Shown piece after piece: positions 55,768-64,000 of a stretch of DNA of 64,000 nt (positions within the stretch are counted from its first letter, which is position 1; each line of letters opens with the position of its first letter). The stretch is from contig NC_017790.1 in NCBI RefSeq assembly GCF_000252445.1, forward strand, positions 736,001 to 800,000. Direction: 5' to 3'. The position numbers were made by a program, and so were the translations under genes. This DNA comes from Deinococcus gobiensis I-0. GTDB lineage: Bacteria; Deinococcota; Deinococci; Deinococcales; Deinococcaceae. Under the pieces are notes generated by a model. It had not been told where the DNA came from, searched no databases, and worked only from the letters and a program-made list of their open reading frames with translations.

Positions 55768-57447
55768 ATGACGTATCTCCGGCCTGCCCTCGTGACCTGC
55801 GCGCTGCTGCTGAGCGCCTGCAACACTGTCACCCGTGTTCCCGTTTCCAGCAGTCCCACGGCGTCCCTGCCGGTCCTGACCGATGCCGAGACAGGCACGG
55901 ACGGCCTGTTCTTCGGCATCTTCCGCGAGACCGCCTCGCACCGCACGGTGCCCGCGACGGTCGCCGCCGAGCTGCGCCGCACGCCCGCCAGCGTGATGTG
56001 GTTCGAGCAGTGGGGGAACGAGGTGCCTTTCCCGACCCAGGACGTCCAGGCGTTGCAGGAACAGGGCGTCTTGCCGCACATTACCTGGGAACCCTGGAAG
56101 GCCGACCTCGCGCTCGACGACCCGGCGCAGGTCCGGCTGGGCAACATCGTCGCCGGGCAGTACGACGCCTACATCACCCGCTGGGCCAGGTCGGCGGCGG
56201 CCACCCAGAAACCGCTGCTGCTGCGCTTCGGCCACGAATTCAACGGCAACTGGTATCCCTGGGCCACCGGCCAGAACGCCAACGACCCGCAGAAGTACGT
56301 GCAGGCCTACCGCCATGTCCATGACCTGTTCCGGGCGGCGGGCGCGACCAACGTGCAGTGGATCTGGACATACAACAACGACGACGTGCCCGGCGAAGCC
56401 TGGAACGCGCCTGCGGCGGCCTATCCCGGCGACGCCTACGTGGACTGGGTGGGCATCGACGGCTACAACTGGGGCACCAACCCCAGCTGGGGCAACTGGC
56501 GCACAGTCAGCGACCTGTTCGGGTCGGCCTACGCCAAGGCGCAGCAGATCGCGCCCAGCAAGCCCATCATGCTCGCGGAGTTCGCGTCGTCGGATGTCGG
56601 AGGCAACAAGCCCGCCTGGATCGACGACCTGTTCCAGACGCTGCCCAAAAGCTTTCCCAAAGTGCGCGCCTTCACCTGGTTCGACATCCAGAAGGAAGAG
56701 GACTGGCGCATCAATTCCACGCTGGCGAGCCAGGAACGCTTCATCGTGGGCCTGCGGGGCAAGAATATCCGCAGCAGCGGCGCGGCGATGGCCCAGGTCC
56801 CTGCCCGGACCAGTGGCGGCTCGGCAGGCACGCCGTCCACGGCCCTGCCGACGAACGCCCGCCTGCTGGCGAATTTCGAGACCCTCACGGACGGCCGGCC
56901 GACCAGCCAGGACGGGGGCCGCATCTTCCTGAGCGGCTATCAGCAGGACGCGGCGCATCCCAGTTCCTTCAGCAATCAGGCGGCCGGGTCGGAGGCCGCG
57001 CCCCTGACCGTGCCGGCCAGCGGCAGCCGCAGCCAGTACGCGGCCTTCGACTACGCGGTCGCGGCCCCCAACCAGTACGCCGGGGTGGTCATGACCGTGG
57101 AACTCCGGCCCCGCAGCGGCAGCGACGTGGTGGGCAGCGACCAGAGCGCCTACCGCAGCCTGCATCTGGACCTGGCCGGGACCGGGGCCACCCAGGTGCG
57201 GCTGGAACTGATCGGGGAGCGCAGCCTGGGCATCGCCGACGGCAGCAACCCCCAGACCTACGTGACCCTGCCCGCCGGCGTCATCTCGCTGGACCTTCCG
57301 GTCAGCCGTTTCACGCAGCCGGACTGGGCCCCCACCAAGGTCGCTACCACCGACGTGATGAAACGTCTGGCCGCCGTACAGCTCGTGGTGGATCAGGTGC
57401 CCGCCTCGGGCCGGATCGAGGTGGACAACCTCGCCCTGGTGCCCTGA
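55768..57447 (+). CDS. GH26 endo-beta-mannanase-type lipoprotein
   Basis: A 559-residue protein. It has a lipobox, LLLSAC. The GH26 barrel spans about residues 45-340, with acid/base Glu about 157 in LLRFGHEFNGNWYPW and nucleophile Glu about 271 in IMLAEFASS. WIWTYNNDD and YVDWVGIDGYNWG are typical. The C-terminal 190 residues form a beta-sandwich (FETLTDGRPTSQDGG to IEVDNLALVP), probably a carbohydrate-binding module. Mannan is the usual substrate, but beta-1,3/1,4-glucan is possible. Confidence 0.88.
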   Translation: MTYLRPALVTCALLLSACNTVTRVPVSSSPTASLPVLTDAETGTDGLFFGIFRETASHRTVPATVAAELRRTPASVMWFEQWGNEVPFPTQDVQALQEQGVLPHITWEPWKADLALDDPAQVRLGNIVAGQYDAYITRWARSAAATQKPLLLRFGHEFNGNWYPWATGQNANDPQKYVQAYRHVHDLFRAAGATNVQWIWTYNNDDVPGEAWNAPAAAYPGDAYVDWVGIDGYNWGTNPSWGNWRTVSDLFGSAYAKAQQIAPSKPIMLAEFASSDVGGNKPAWIDDLFQTLPKSFPKVRAFTWFDIQKEEDWRINSTLASQERFIVGLRGKNIRSSGAAMAQVPARTSGGSAGTPSTALPTNARLLANFETLTDGRPTSQDGGRIFLSGYQQDAAHPSSFSNQAAGSEAAPLTVPASGSRSQYAAFDYAVAAPNQYAGVVMTVELRPRSGSDVVGSDQSAYRSLHLDLAGTGATQVRLELIGERSLGIADGSNPQTYVTLPAGVISLDLPVSRFTQPDWAPTKVATTDVMKRLAAVQLVVDQVPASGRIEVDNLALVP

Positions 57448-57467
57448 GTGCTGGAGCCCTGAAGGCG

Positions 57468-57498
57468 GTGCGGGCCGAGCCGGGGGTGCGGCCCGCAC
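57468..57498. terminator. Shared hairpin between convergent genes
   Basis: GTGCGGGCC (57468-57476) pairs with GGCCCGCAC (57490-57498). It lies between the GH26 gene and the convergent secreted repeat gene. No T-run follows. Confidence 0.5.
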
Positions 57499-57507
57499 GC
57501 TCTCCGG

Positions 57508-58254
57508 TCAGGGGCGCGCGGCACTCCACACGTTCATGACGCCCTCGCCGGTCGCGTCTCCCGCCTTCAGGTCGCCCTTCCAGTAGTACAGCGGCTTGCC
57601 CTGGTACGTCACCTGACGGCTGCCGTCCGGCCGGATCAGGGTTTCCAGGCTTCCCCGGACCGCCGTCCCCCGCGTGGGCAGCTGCGCCACCAGCAGGGGC
57701 GGCCAGTTGACCGCGCAGGTGCCGGTGCAGTTGCTCACGCCCGCCGTGTCCTTGGCGAAGGTATAGAGGGTCAGGCCGTTGGGCCCCGTCAGGACGCTGC
57801 CCAGCGTGCCCGCCCGGCCCAGCTGCACGGTCGGCCCCGGATTGACCGCGAACCAGACGCTCTGCACCCCCTGGCCGGTCGTGTCGCCCGGCTTGGTGTC
57901 GTCCTTCCAGTAGTAGAGCGGAATGCCGTTGTAGGCGACCTGCGGCTCGCCGTCGGCCCGCTGGATCAGGCTGAGCTGTCCCCTGATCCCGGCGACGCGC
58001 GCCGGAACCTTCGTGGCGGTCAGGGGCGGCCAGGCCACGGCGCACAGGCCCGTGCAACTGCTGCGCCCCGGCCCGTCCTTGGTGAACAGGTACAGCGTGC
58101 GCCCGTCCGGGCCGACGAGAATGGGACCGAGTTTGGCGTCCTGGCGCACGCTCAGCAGCGGGGCGGCAGAGGGAGTGGCTGGGGTGGTCTGGGCCAGGGC
58201 AGGCGAAGTCAGGGCGAGGGCGAGCAGGGCGGCAGGGCGCAGGGCGTTGTTCAT
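57508..58254 (-). CDS. Secreted COG4315-like repeat protein
   Basis: A 248-residue exported protein with signal peptide MNNALRPAALLALALTSPALAQ. Two copies of a 105-residue unit follow, each with LGPILVGPDGRTLYLFTKD-like start, a CTGLCAVAWPPL-type Cys pair, and GIPLYYWKDDTKPGDTTGQGV-like end. COG4315 proteins are secreted repeats of unclear function, sometimes linked to redox or surface properties. A bipartite ECF promoter lies upstream (58275-58303), the same as before the adjacent sigma gene, so it is probably a regulon member. Confidence 0.87.
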   Translation of the reverse strand: MNNALRPAALLALALTSPALAQTTPATPSAAPLLSVRQDAKLGPILVGPDGRTLYLFTKDGPGRSSCTGLCAVAWPPLTATKVPARVAGIRGQLSLIQRADGEPQVAYNGIPLYYWKDDTKPGDTTGQGVQSVWFAVNPGPTVQLGRAGTLGSVLTGPNGLTLYTFAKDTAGVSNCTGTCAVNWPPLLVAQLPTRGTAVRGSLETLIRPDGSRQVTYQGKPLYYWKGDLKAGDATGEGVMNVWSAARP

Positions 58255-58274
58255 GGGGGACCTCCGCCCATCCA

Positions 58275-58303
58275 TATGCCCGGCCGGCCCCGCTTGGATG
58301 CAT
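58275..58303 (-). promoter_or_regulatory. ECF-type promoter of the secreted repeat gene
   Basis: On the minus strand ATGCATCCA (58303-58295), 14 bases, GGCATA (58280-58275). The same hexamer pair and spacing occurs before the ECF sigma gene (59690-59662). Confidence 0.8.
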
Positions 58304-58334
58304 GGCCGGACGGGGCGCAGGCCGGCCCCCGTCT

Positions 58335-59012
58335 TCAGCCCCGCACGTCGGCGCGCCCCAGGGGCCGGGTCGGGGCCGGGCTGCCTCCGGCCGGTTCCAG
58401 ACTGACGCCCACCGAGTCGTAGCCGGTCCAGGTGACGCGCAGCGTGGCCCCCGCCGTGAGGCCCAGGCTCACGGGCACCCCCGCGCGCGGCCCGCTCGCC
58501 CGCCGTCCCCAGGCCTGGTAGACCTGTCCCCCCGGGGCCGGGCGGCCGAGGACCAGCAGCGCCTGACCGTCGGGCCGGACCAGCAGGGTGCCGACCGCCG
58601 CGCCACTGCGTGAGATCAGGGGTCGCTGGGCCGCCCCCTGGGCCGTCCAGCGCTGCACGTCGGTCTGGGCGGTCCGGGCCGGAGAAAACAGCCAGCCCGA
58701 GGCCACGCCGCCCGCCAGCAGCAGCGCCACGCCCGCCGCCAGACCCAGCCCCCACCACGGTGGGCGGCCAACTGACGGCGTGGCCGGGCCAGCCCCGGGG
58801 GCGCGCCGGGCCTCGATGCGTTCCCAGGTGCCGGGCGGCGGGTCGGCGGCGGGCAGGGCCTGGGCCAGCCCGTACAGAGCGTCGCGCTGCCGGGCCACCT
58901 CCGCGCGGCAGGCCGGGCACTGGGCCAGATGCGCCTCCACTGCCGCCTGCTCGCGCGGCTCCAGATTGCCGAGGACATGCCCCGCCAACAGCTCGGTGGG
59001 GTGAGTAGTCAT
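58335..59012 (-). CDS. RskA-like anti-sigma factor
   Basis: A 225-residue membrane protein. The cytoplasmic N-terminus has the zinc-binding motif HLAQCPACR (H-x3-C-x2-C). A single helix (WWGLGLAAGVALLLAGGVASGWLF) follows at about residue 85, then a periplasmic region with RPDGQALLVLGRPAPGGQVYQAWG, typical of anti-sigma-K factors. It would hold the cognate ECF sigma inactive. The start overlaps the sigma stop (ATGA), so the two are made in fixed ratio. Confidence 0.9.
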   Translation of the reverse strand: MTTHPTELLAGHVLGNLEPREQAAVEAHLAQCPACRAEVARQRDALYGLAQALPAADPPPGTWERIEARRAPGAGPATPSVGRPPWWGLGLAAGVALLLAGGVASGWLFSPARTAQTDVQRWTAQGAAQRPLISRSGAAVGTLLVRPDGQALLVLGRPAPGGQVYQAWGRRASGPRAGVPVSLGLTAGATLRVTWTGYDSVGVSLEPAGGSPAPTRPLGRADVRG

Positions 59013-59653
59013 GGCGTCATCCTCTCGCGCAGCTTGACCAGGGCGCGGCGCAGCCGACTCTTGACTGTTCCCAGCGGCAACCCGGTGCGGGCGGTCAGTT
59101 CGGCGTGGGTATAGCCGCCGAAAAACATCTCCTCGAGCAGCAGGCGGTCCGTATCGGGGAGGGTCCGCAGCGCGGCCTCGACCAGCGCCCGGTCCAGCGG
59201 GTCCCGGGGGGCGGGCGGAGCGGGCAGGTCGAAGGCGGGGTCTTCGGGCTGGGCCGCCTGGGGCTGGGCCTGTGGGCGTGCCCGGCGGGTCCGCAGCCGT
59301 TCCAGGCACAGGTGGTGGGCGATGGTCAGGACGAAAGTCTGTACGCTGCCGCGCGCCGGGTCGTAGCGCCCGGCCTGGGCTTCCAGGCGCAGGAAGGTGT
59401 CCTGGAGCGTCTCCTCGGCGTCTTCTGGCGAGGCGAGCATGCGCAGGCACAGCCGGTAGGTGACGCCCCCGAACTCGTCGTAGAGCGCCCGCAGGGCTTC
59501 CGGCTGCCCGTGCCGGAGTTGCACCATCAGCGCGCCGTGCGCCTGGGCGCTGGTCCTGGGCGCGGCGCTCAGAGGCCCACCGTCCGTCAGGGGCACGGAC
59601 AGGTGTACGCGGGCCAGGAGACGGGGAATCGGTGGGGCGTGGGCGGCAGGCAC
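59009..59653 (-). CDS. ECF RNA polymerase sigma factor (SigK-like)
   Basis: A 214-residue sigma factor. Region 2 reads ALRALYDEFGGVTYRLCLRMLASPEDAEETLQDTFLRL, and region 4 reads LPDTDRLLLEEMFFGGYTHAELTARTGLPLGTVKSRLRRALVKLRE. A Pro/Gln-rich linker joins them. It is followed by its anti-sigma factor. The GTG start at 59653 lies eight bases after GGCATA of its own promoter, so the message may be nearly leaderless. The inducing signal is unknown. Confidence 0.92.
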   Translation of the reverse strand: MPAAHAPPIPRLLARVHLSVPLTDGGPLSAAPRTSAQAHGALMVQLRHGQPEALRALYDEFGGVTYRLCLRMLASPEDAEETLQDTFLRLEAQAGRYDPARGSVQTFVLTIAHHLCLERLRTRRARPQAQPQAAQPEDPAFDLPAPPAPRDPLDRALVEAALRTLPDTDRLLLEEMFFGGYTHAELTARTGLPLGTVKSRLRRALVKLRERMTP

Positions 59654-59661
59654 GTCTCCGG

Positions 59662-59690
59662 TATGCCCCGGCCGTGCCTTCTGGATGCAT
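59662..59690 (-). promoter_or_regulatory. Autoregulatory ECF promoter
   Basis: On the minus strand ATGCATCCA (59690-59682), 14 bases, GGCATA (59667-59662), identical in both boxes and spacing to the site before the secreted repeat gene. Confidence 0.8.
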
Positions 59691-59847
59691 GCGGTCGGCG
59701 GGGCGCGTTCCTTCTGGAATTCACCCGCCGATTACACACCTCCCGGAGCGGGGAGGGGCGGCGGCCCGCTGCTGTTTCCTCGCCTGTCCCGTCTTTCCGG
59801 ACCGTACGGATGGGGGAGGGCTGGCCCCGGCCCCCACCCTGGCGGGC

Positions 59848-60831
59848 TCAGTCCTGCGCGGGGTCGTACCAGTTGCGGTCCCAGCGGTGGCGGTAGAGCT
59901 TCTGGACCTGTTCGGCGGGCAGGCCTTCGCCGTCGCCCAGCGCCACGTTGCGCTCGACGTTCCGGACGCTGCGCATCCCCACGATGACGGTGCTCACGGC
60001 CGGGTGGCTCAGCACGAACCGCAGCGCGGTCTCGGGCAGCCGGGCCGTGTCGATGCCCAGGTCCTGCTCCAGCGCGCGCAGGTGGCCCTGCAGTTCGGTC
60101 TTGCGCTGGCCCCCGAAATAACGGTTGCGCCAGTCGCCCTCCGGGAAGGTGGTTTCCGGGGTGATGTTGCCGGTCAGGCTGCCTTCGTCCAGCGCCACCC
60201 GCACGATCACGCCGACACCGTTGGCCCGGCAGGCGTCGAGCAGCCGGTCCTGGGGCGACTGGTCGAAGACGTTGTAGATCACCTGCACGCTTTCCACCAC
60301 GCCCGCCTCGACCGCCTTCACGGCGTTGGCCGGCTGGTGGTCGTTGATCGAGATACCGAAATGCCGGATCTTGCCGTCGCGCTTGAGCTGGGTCACGGCG
60401 TCCTGCCAGTCGCCCTGCCCCAGCCAGGCGTCGTTCCAGACGTGGAACTGCTGCACGTCGATGCTCGGCAGCCCCAGGCGTTCCAGGCTCGCCTCCGTCA
60501 TGCGGACCACATGCTCGGCGGGGTAGGCCTGCTCGGCGGCGGTGTCCGGCGCGGCGGGCCACTGCATGTTCTTCGGGCTGATCTTGGTGGCGACCAGGGT
60601 GCCGGGGTGGGCGCGGGCCACCTCACCGACGAGGCGCTCGCTGTGGCCGTCGCCGTAGCCCATCGCGGTGTCGATGAAGTTGCCGCCCAGTTCGACGTAG
60701 CGGCGCAGCGCGTCCAGGCTTTCGTCGTCCTGCGCGCCCTTCCACATGTCGGCCCCGATGCCCCAGGCTCCGTAGCCGATCTCCGTGACATGCAGGCCGG
60801 TGCGGCCCAGCGCTCTTTTGTGAATGGTCAT
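59848..60831 (-). CDS. Aldo/keto reductase
   Basis: A 327-residue cytosolic NADPH-dependent oxidoreductase with a TIM barrel. [19 protein letters not shown] is the N-terminal signature. The catalytic tetrad includes Asp and Tyr in [14 protein letters not shown], Lys in LVATKIS and His in [26 protein letters not shown] is near the cofactor site. TAGGGT ends seven bases before ATG 60831, the leaderless pattern. The substrate is unknown. It is not obviously linked to its neighbours. Confidence 0.9.
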   Translation of the reverse strand: MTIHKRALGRTGLHVTEIGYGAWGIGADMWKGAQDDESLDALRRYVELGGNFIDTAMGYGDGHSERLVGEVARAHPGTLVATKISPKNMQWPAAPDTAAEQAYPAEHVVRMTEASLERLGLPSIDVQQFHVWNDAWLGQGDWQDAVTQLKRDGKIRHFGISINDHQPANAVKAVEAGVVESVQVIYNVFDQSPQDRLLDACRANGVGVIVRVALDEGSLTGNITPETTFPEGDWRNRYFGGQRKTELQGHLRALEQDLGIDTARLPETALRFVLSHPAVSTVIVGMRSVRNVERNVALGDGEGLPAEQVQKLYRHRWDRNWYDPAQD

Positions 60832-60936
60832 GGCTCCCACCCTACGCGCCCCGGGGACGCGCGGGATGGGGAAAAGCTTCAGAATGGGGGGACCGGGACC
60901 CTCAGCGCCCACCTGACGCCCCGGGGCCCACCCCGA

Positions 60937-63171
60937 TCAGAGCAGCTTTTCGATGCCGATGGGCAGGTCGCGCACGCGCTTGCCGGTGGCGTGGTACACC
61001 GCGTTGGCGACGGCCGCCGCTACCCCCACGATAGGCAGTTCGCCCAGGCCCTTGCCGCCCAGGGGGTTGAGGTAGGGTTCGACCTCCTCGACATAGGCCG
61101 GTTCCAGCCGGGGCACGTCGGCATTCACCGGTACGAGGTACTCGCTGAGGTTGGCGTTGGTCACGCGGCCGTAGCGGTCGTCGCGCCGCGTCTCCTCGAG
61201 GAGCGCCATACCCAGCCCGCCGATGACGCCGCCGAGCGCCTGGCTGTGCGCGATGCGGGGGTTGATGACCCGGCCCACCGCCAGCGAGCTGACCACCCGG
61301 CGCACCCGCGTCTCCAGCACGTCGGGGTCCACCGTCACCTCGACGAAGTGCGCGCCGAAACTCCAGAAGGAGTAGCGGTCCTTCTCGCTGCCGGGGCCGC
61401 TGGTCTGGTGGCCCTCGACCGACGCGACCTTCAGCCGGGCCAGCAGGGCTGCGTAGGTTTCGCCGCGTGACGGATCGCCCGCCGCGAACAGGCGGCCGCC
61501 CTGCACCGTGACCCCGGCCGGGTCCAGGCCGTACAGCGGCGAGCGGCGGTCGGACAGGGCCAGCACCACCGCCTTGCGCCGGGCCTCCTGGGCGCTGAGC
61601 ATCACGGCCGGCCCCAGGCTCGCCATCATCTGCGACCCGCCCTGCACGGGCGCGAAGGGATACTCGGTGTCTCCGATCTCGACCCGCACGCGCGACACGT
61701 CCAGGCCCAGGGCGTCGGCGGCCACCTGGGCCATGCTCGTGTAGGTGCCCGGCCCCATGTCGCTGCTGGAACTGTGGACCACCGCCGAACCGTCGGCCAG
61801 CAGCAGCACCTTGGCGCTCGACGCGGTGCGGTTGGCCGGATAGACGGCCGTCGCCATGCCCAGCCCGACGAGCAGGCGGCCGTCGCGCATGGACCCCGGC
61901 GCGGGCGTGCGGCGCGTCCAGCCGATCCGCTCGGCCCCGTCGGCGTAGCACTGCCGCAGGGACTTGCTCGACCAGGGCAGCTTCTTTTCGGGGTCCGCCT
62001 CGGCGTGGTTGCGCAGCCGCAGCTCGACCGGATCGAGGTTCAGGCGTACGGCGAGCTCGTCCATCGCGCTCTCCAGAGCGAAAGCCCCGGTGGCCTCGCC
62101 GGGGCCGCGCATGAAGGTGGGCGTCGAGACGTTCATGCCGACCAGCCGGTAGGTCGTCCGCACGTTGTCGCAGGCGTACAGCATCCGTGCGGGGTGCAGC
62201 GTGGCCTCGGCGTATTCCTCATAGGTGCTGGTCTGCGCGGTCGCCTCGTGGACCAGCGACAGCAACTTGCCGCCGGCGTCGGCTCCCAGGCGCACGCGCT
62301 GCTCGGTATGGGGCCGGAAGCCCACCGTGCCGTACATCTGCTCGCGCGACAGCGAGAACTTCACCGGCCGCTTCACCGCCCTGGCGACCAGCGCCGTCAG
62401 GATCACGTGCGGCCAGGCCCGCCCCGCCCCGCCGAAGCCCCCGCCCACGAAGGGCGCCAGGACACGCACGCTGCCCGCCTGAAGCCCGAAGGCGCGGGCG
62501 ACCTGACTGCGCACGCTGACCGGCCACTGGGACTTGTCGTACAGCGTCAGGGTGCCGGCCGGCGACCAGACGGCGATGGTCGCGTGCGGCTCGATGGGGT
62601 TGTGGTGCTCGGTCGGCACGACGTAGGTGGCGTCGATCCGCGCCGCCGCCTTCACCATGCCCGCGTCGGGATCGCCCCGCTGGTAGTCCGAGGGGTTCTC
62701 GGGCTGGGGGTCGAGCCGCGCCTCGTTGGGTGCGAAGGCCCGGCGTTTCTCGGCCGCGAAGCTCAGGGCGGCGGGCTCGGCCTGATAGGTCACCTTCACC
62801 AGGGCGGCGGCGGCCTCGGCGCGTTCCAGCGTGTCGGCCACGACCACAGCCACATACTGCCGGTCGAACAGCACGCGGTCGTCCTGGAGGGCGCGCAGCG
62901 GGTGGCCGATCTTGGGGTCGGCGCTGAGGGTCGGGGTCTGGGGCAGATAGGGCAGCTTGGGGGCGTTGAGGTGCGTGATGACCGCGAGGACGCCGGGCGC
63001 GGCCTGGGCAGCGGCGAGGTCGAAGCCGGTCACGCGGCCTTTGGGAATGGTGCTCAGCACCGGCGCGGCGTAGACCAGACCCCGGATGGGATACTCGGCG
63101 GCGAACCGGGCCTTGCCCAGCACCTTCGCCCGGCCCTCGATACGTTTGACGGGTCGGCCGACCGAGGTCAT
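60937..63171 (-). CDS. Molybdenum hydroxylase large subunit (xanthine dehydrogenase family)
   Basis: A 744-residue molybdopterin-binding subunit. The substrate-domain start VGRPVKRIEGRAKVLGKARFAAEY is diagnostic. APFVGGGFGGAGRAW, FMRGPGEATGAFALESAMDELA and VQGGSQMMASLG contribute cofactor contacts, and the essential Glu is in LGGKGLGELPIVGVAAAVANAVYHATG. It resembles YagR/PaoC-type periplasmic aldehyde oxidoreductases more than true xanthine dehydrogenase, but has no signal peptide. Its start overlaps the FAD subunit (ATGA). Confidence 0.9.
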   Translation of the reverse strand: MTSVGRPVKRIEGRAKVLGKARFAAEYPIRGLVYAAPVLSTIPKGRVTGFDLAAAQAAPGVLAVITHLNAPKLPYLPQTPTLSADPKIGHPLRALQDDRVLFDRQYVAVVVADTLERAEAAAALVKVTYQAEPAALSFAAEKRRAFAPNEARLDPQPENPSDYQRGDPDAGMVKAAARIDATYVVPTEHHNPIEPHATIAVWSPAGTLTLYDKSQWPVSVRSQVARAFGLQAGSVRVLAPFVGGGFGGAGRAWPHVILTALVARAVKRPVKFSLSREQMYGTVGFRPHTEQRVRLGADAGGKLLSLVHEATAQTSTYEEYAEATLHPARMLYACDNVRTTYRLVGMNVSTPTFMRGPGEATGAFALESAMDELAVRLNLDPVELRLRNHAEADPEKKLPWSSKSLRQCYADGAERIGWTRRTPAPGSMRDGRLLVGLGMATAVYPANRTASSAKVLLLADGSAVVHSSSSDMGPGTYTSMAQVAADALGLDVSRVRVEIGDTEYPFAPVQGGSQMMASLGPAVMLSAQEARRKAVVLALSDRRSPLYGLDPAGVTVQGGRLFAAGDPSRGETYAALLARLKVASVEGHQTSGPGSEKDRYSFWSFGAHFVEVTVDPDVLETRVRRVVSSLAVGRVINPRIAHSQALGGVIGGLGMALLEETRRDDRYGRVTNANLSEYLVPVNADVPRLEPAYVEEVEPYLNPLGGKGLGELPIVGVAAAVANAVYHATGKRVRDLPIGIEKLL

Positions 63172-64000
63172 GCGGGGCCTCCTGCGGCGAGTTCCAGCGC
63201 CCGGATCAGGGTGCGCTGCGCGAGGGGGATCTTGAAGGCGTTCTGGCTGTAGCCGCGCGCGCCCCGCAGCGCGGCCTGCGCCGCCGCGCCGAAGGCCTCA
63301 CGGGTCGGGGCCTGCCCGACCAGCAGCGCCTCGGCCTCGGGCGAGCGCCAGGGCTTGGTGCCCACGCCCCCCAACGCCACCCGCGCCGCGCGGATGCGCC
63401 CGCCCTGCACGTCCAGGCCTGTGGCCGCCGAGGTCACTGCGAACTCGTAGCTCGCGCGGTCACGCACCTTGAGGTAGTGCGAGCGCGCCGCGTGCGGGGC
63501 CGCCGGAAGGTCCACCGCCAGGATCAGGTCCTCGGGCGCCAGCACGGTTTCCCGCTGCGGCGTGTCCCCGGGCACGACATGGAGGTCCACGAGATTGACC
63601 GTGCGGTCGCCCCTGGGGCCGCGCACCCGCACCACGGCGTCCAGGGCCACCATCGCCACCGCCATGTCGCCCGCGTAGGTGGCGATACAGGAGTCGCTCG
63701 TGCCCAGGACCGCCTGCATCTTGTTCTCGCCGCCGATGGCCGAGCAGCCGGTCCCCGGTTCGCGCTTGTTGCAGGGCAGGGCCAGGTCACGGAAATAGGG
63801 GCAGCGCGTCCGCTGAAGCAGGTTGCCCCCGATGCTCGCCTTGTTGCGCAGCTGCGGCGAGGCGCTGGCGAGCAGGGCCTGCGACACGGCCGGAAAGCCC
63901 TGCACGACCAGCGGATGTTCGGCGACCTCACTCATCCGCGCCAGTGCCCCGATCCGGACCCCGCCGCCGGGCAGGGCAGTGATGCCTTTCAGGGGCAGGC
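63168..64000 (-). CDS. Molybdenum hydroxylase FAD subunit, 5' end beyond window
   Basis: The frame is open to the window edge, giving at least 276 residues. LPGGGVRIGALARMSEVAEHP and SPQLRNKASIGGNLLQRTRCPYFRD are the FAD-binding signatures of the xanthine dehydrogenase medium subunit. NKREPGTGCSAIGGENKMQAVLGTSDSC has Cys residues that in YagS-type proteins hold a [4Fe-4S] cluster. An internal ATG at 63935 is not the true start, because family residues precede it. The small iron-sulfur subunit is expected just outside the window. Confidence 0.9.
   Translation of the reverse strand, partial: LPLKGITALPGGGVRIGALARMSEVAEHPLVVQGFPAVSQALLASASPQLRNKASIGGNLLQRTRCPYFRDLALPCNKREPGTGCSAIGGENKMQAVLGTSDSCIATYAGDMAVAMVALDAVVRVRGPRGDRTVNLVDLHVVPGDTPQRETVLAPEDLILAVDLPAAPHAARSHYLKVRDRASYEFAVTSAATGLDVQGGRIRAARVALGGVGTKPWRSPEAEALLVGQAPTREAFGAAAQAALRGARGYSQNAFKIPLAQRTLIRALELAAGGPA

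Overview
The window is a GC-rich bacterial chromosome segment that reads as a Deinococcus-type organism. This is an inference from gene content and promoters, not a database match. Many genes have a TANNNT -10 hexamer only 6-8 bases before the start codon (leaderless transcripts, e.g. before 368, 19122, 42376, 42489, 45618, 54537 and 60831). Others use AGGAGG ribosome sites. Genes are tightly packed, with ATGA, GTGA and TTGA overlaps.

Layout. 1-5.2 kb: the end of a GH18-like gene, a GAF-PAS histidine kinase with a partner response regulator, and a large exported DUF11-like protein. 5.3-7.9 kb: a DHA2 drug-efflux pump translationally coupled to a MarR regulator. 8.0-11.5 kb: a thiamine-precursor salvage operon (TenA, ABC ATPase, permease, NMT1/THI5-like binding protein) behind a TPP riboswitch with a visible terminator and a plausible antiterminator. 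11.6-16.4 kb: a chaperone-usher pilus locus with two SCPU-like subunits, a PapD-type chaperone, an usher and an opposing third candidate subunit. 16.5-18.2 kb: a small membrane protein, a DUF4255 protein and a PAAR protein (parts of a contractile injection system without its sheath, tube or baseplate), then tRNA-Leu(CAA). 18.2-20.6 kb: small unknown genes, two single-domain response regulators and a decayed GNAT acetyltransferase. 20.8-30.4 kb: a plant-polysaccharide utilisation locus with three GH43 enzymes, a sugar ABC importer lacking its own ATPase, an ArsR-like regulator and a divergent GH2 enzyme. The importer operon and the GH2 gene share a 14-bp promoter element. 31.1-34.6 kb: a putative envelope or desiccation-stress cluster (amphipathic repeat protein, small membrane protein, MIP channel, PRC-barrel repeat protein). 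34.6-37.6 kb: a WYL regulator, a TPR regulator with a C-terminal winged helix, and a 52-residue exported peptide gene directly upstream. I consider this the best candidate for an undescribed signalling system. 37.7-40.0 kb: a structured intergenic region, a complete IS982-family element with target duplication, and about 1.2 kb with no convincing gene. 40.0-45.1 kb: a heavy-metal P1B ATPase divergent from a multi-GAF histidine kinase. 45.6-53.5 kb: a GPH-type sugar symporter and a ribose-type sugar operon (TIM-barrel isomerase, PfkB kinase, binding protein, ATPase, permease) with a DeoR repressor. 53.5-57.4 kb: a LacI regulator between sugar genes, then GH16 and GH26 glycanases that share similar operator-like palindromes. 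57.5-59.7 kb: an ECF sigma/anti-sigma pair and a secreted repeat protein, with the same bipartite promoter before the sigma gene and before the repeat protein. 59.8-64 kb: an aldo/keto reductase and two subunits of a molybdenum hydroxylase, the second cut by the window end.

Overall this is a carbohydrate-rich accessory region with several self-contained regulatory circuits. All functions are read from the sequence; no searches were run.
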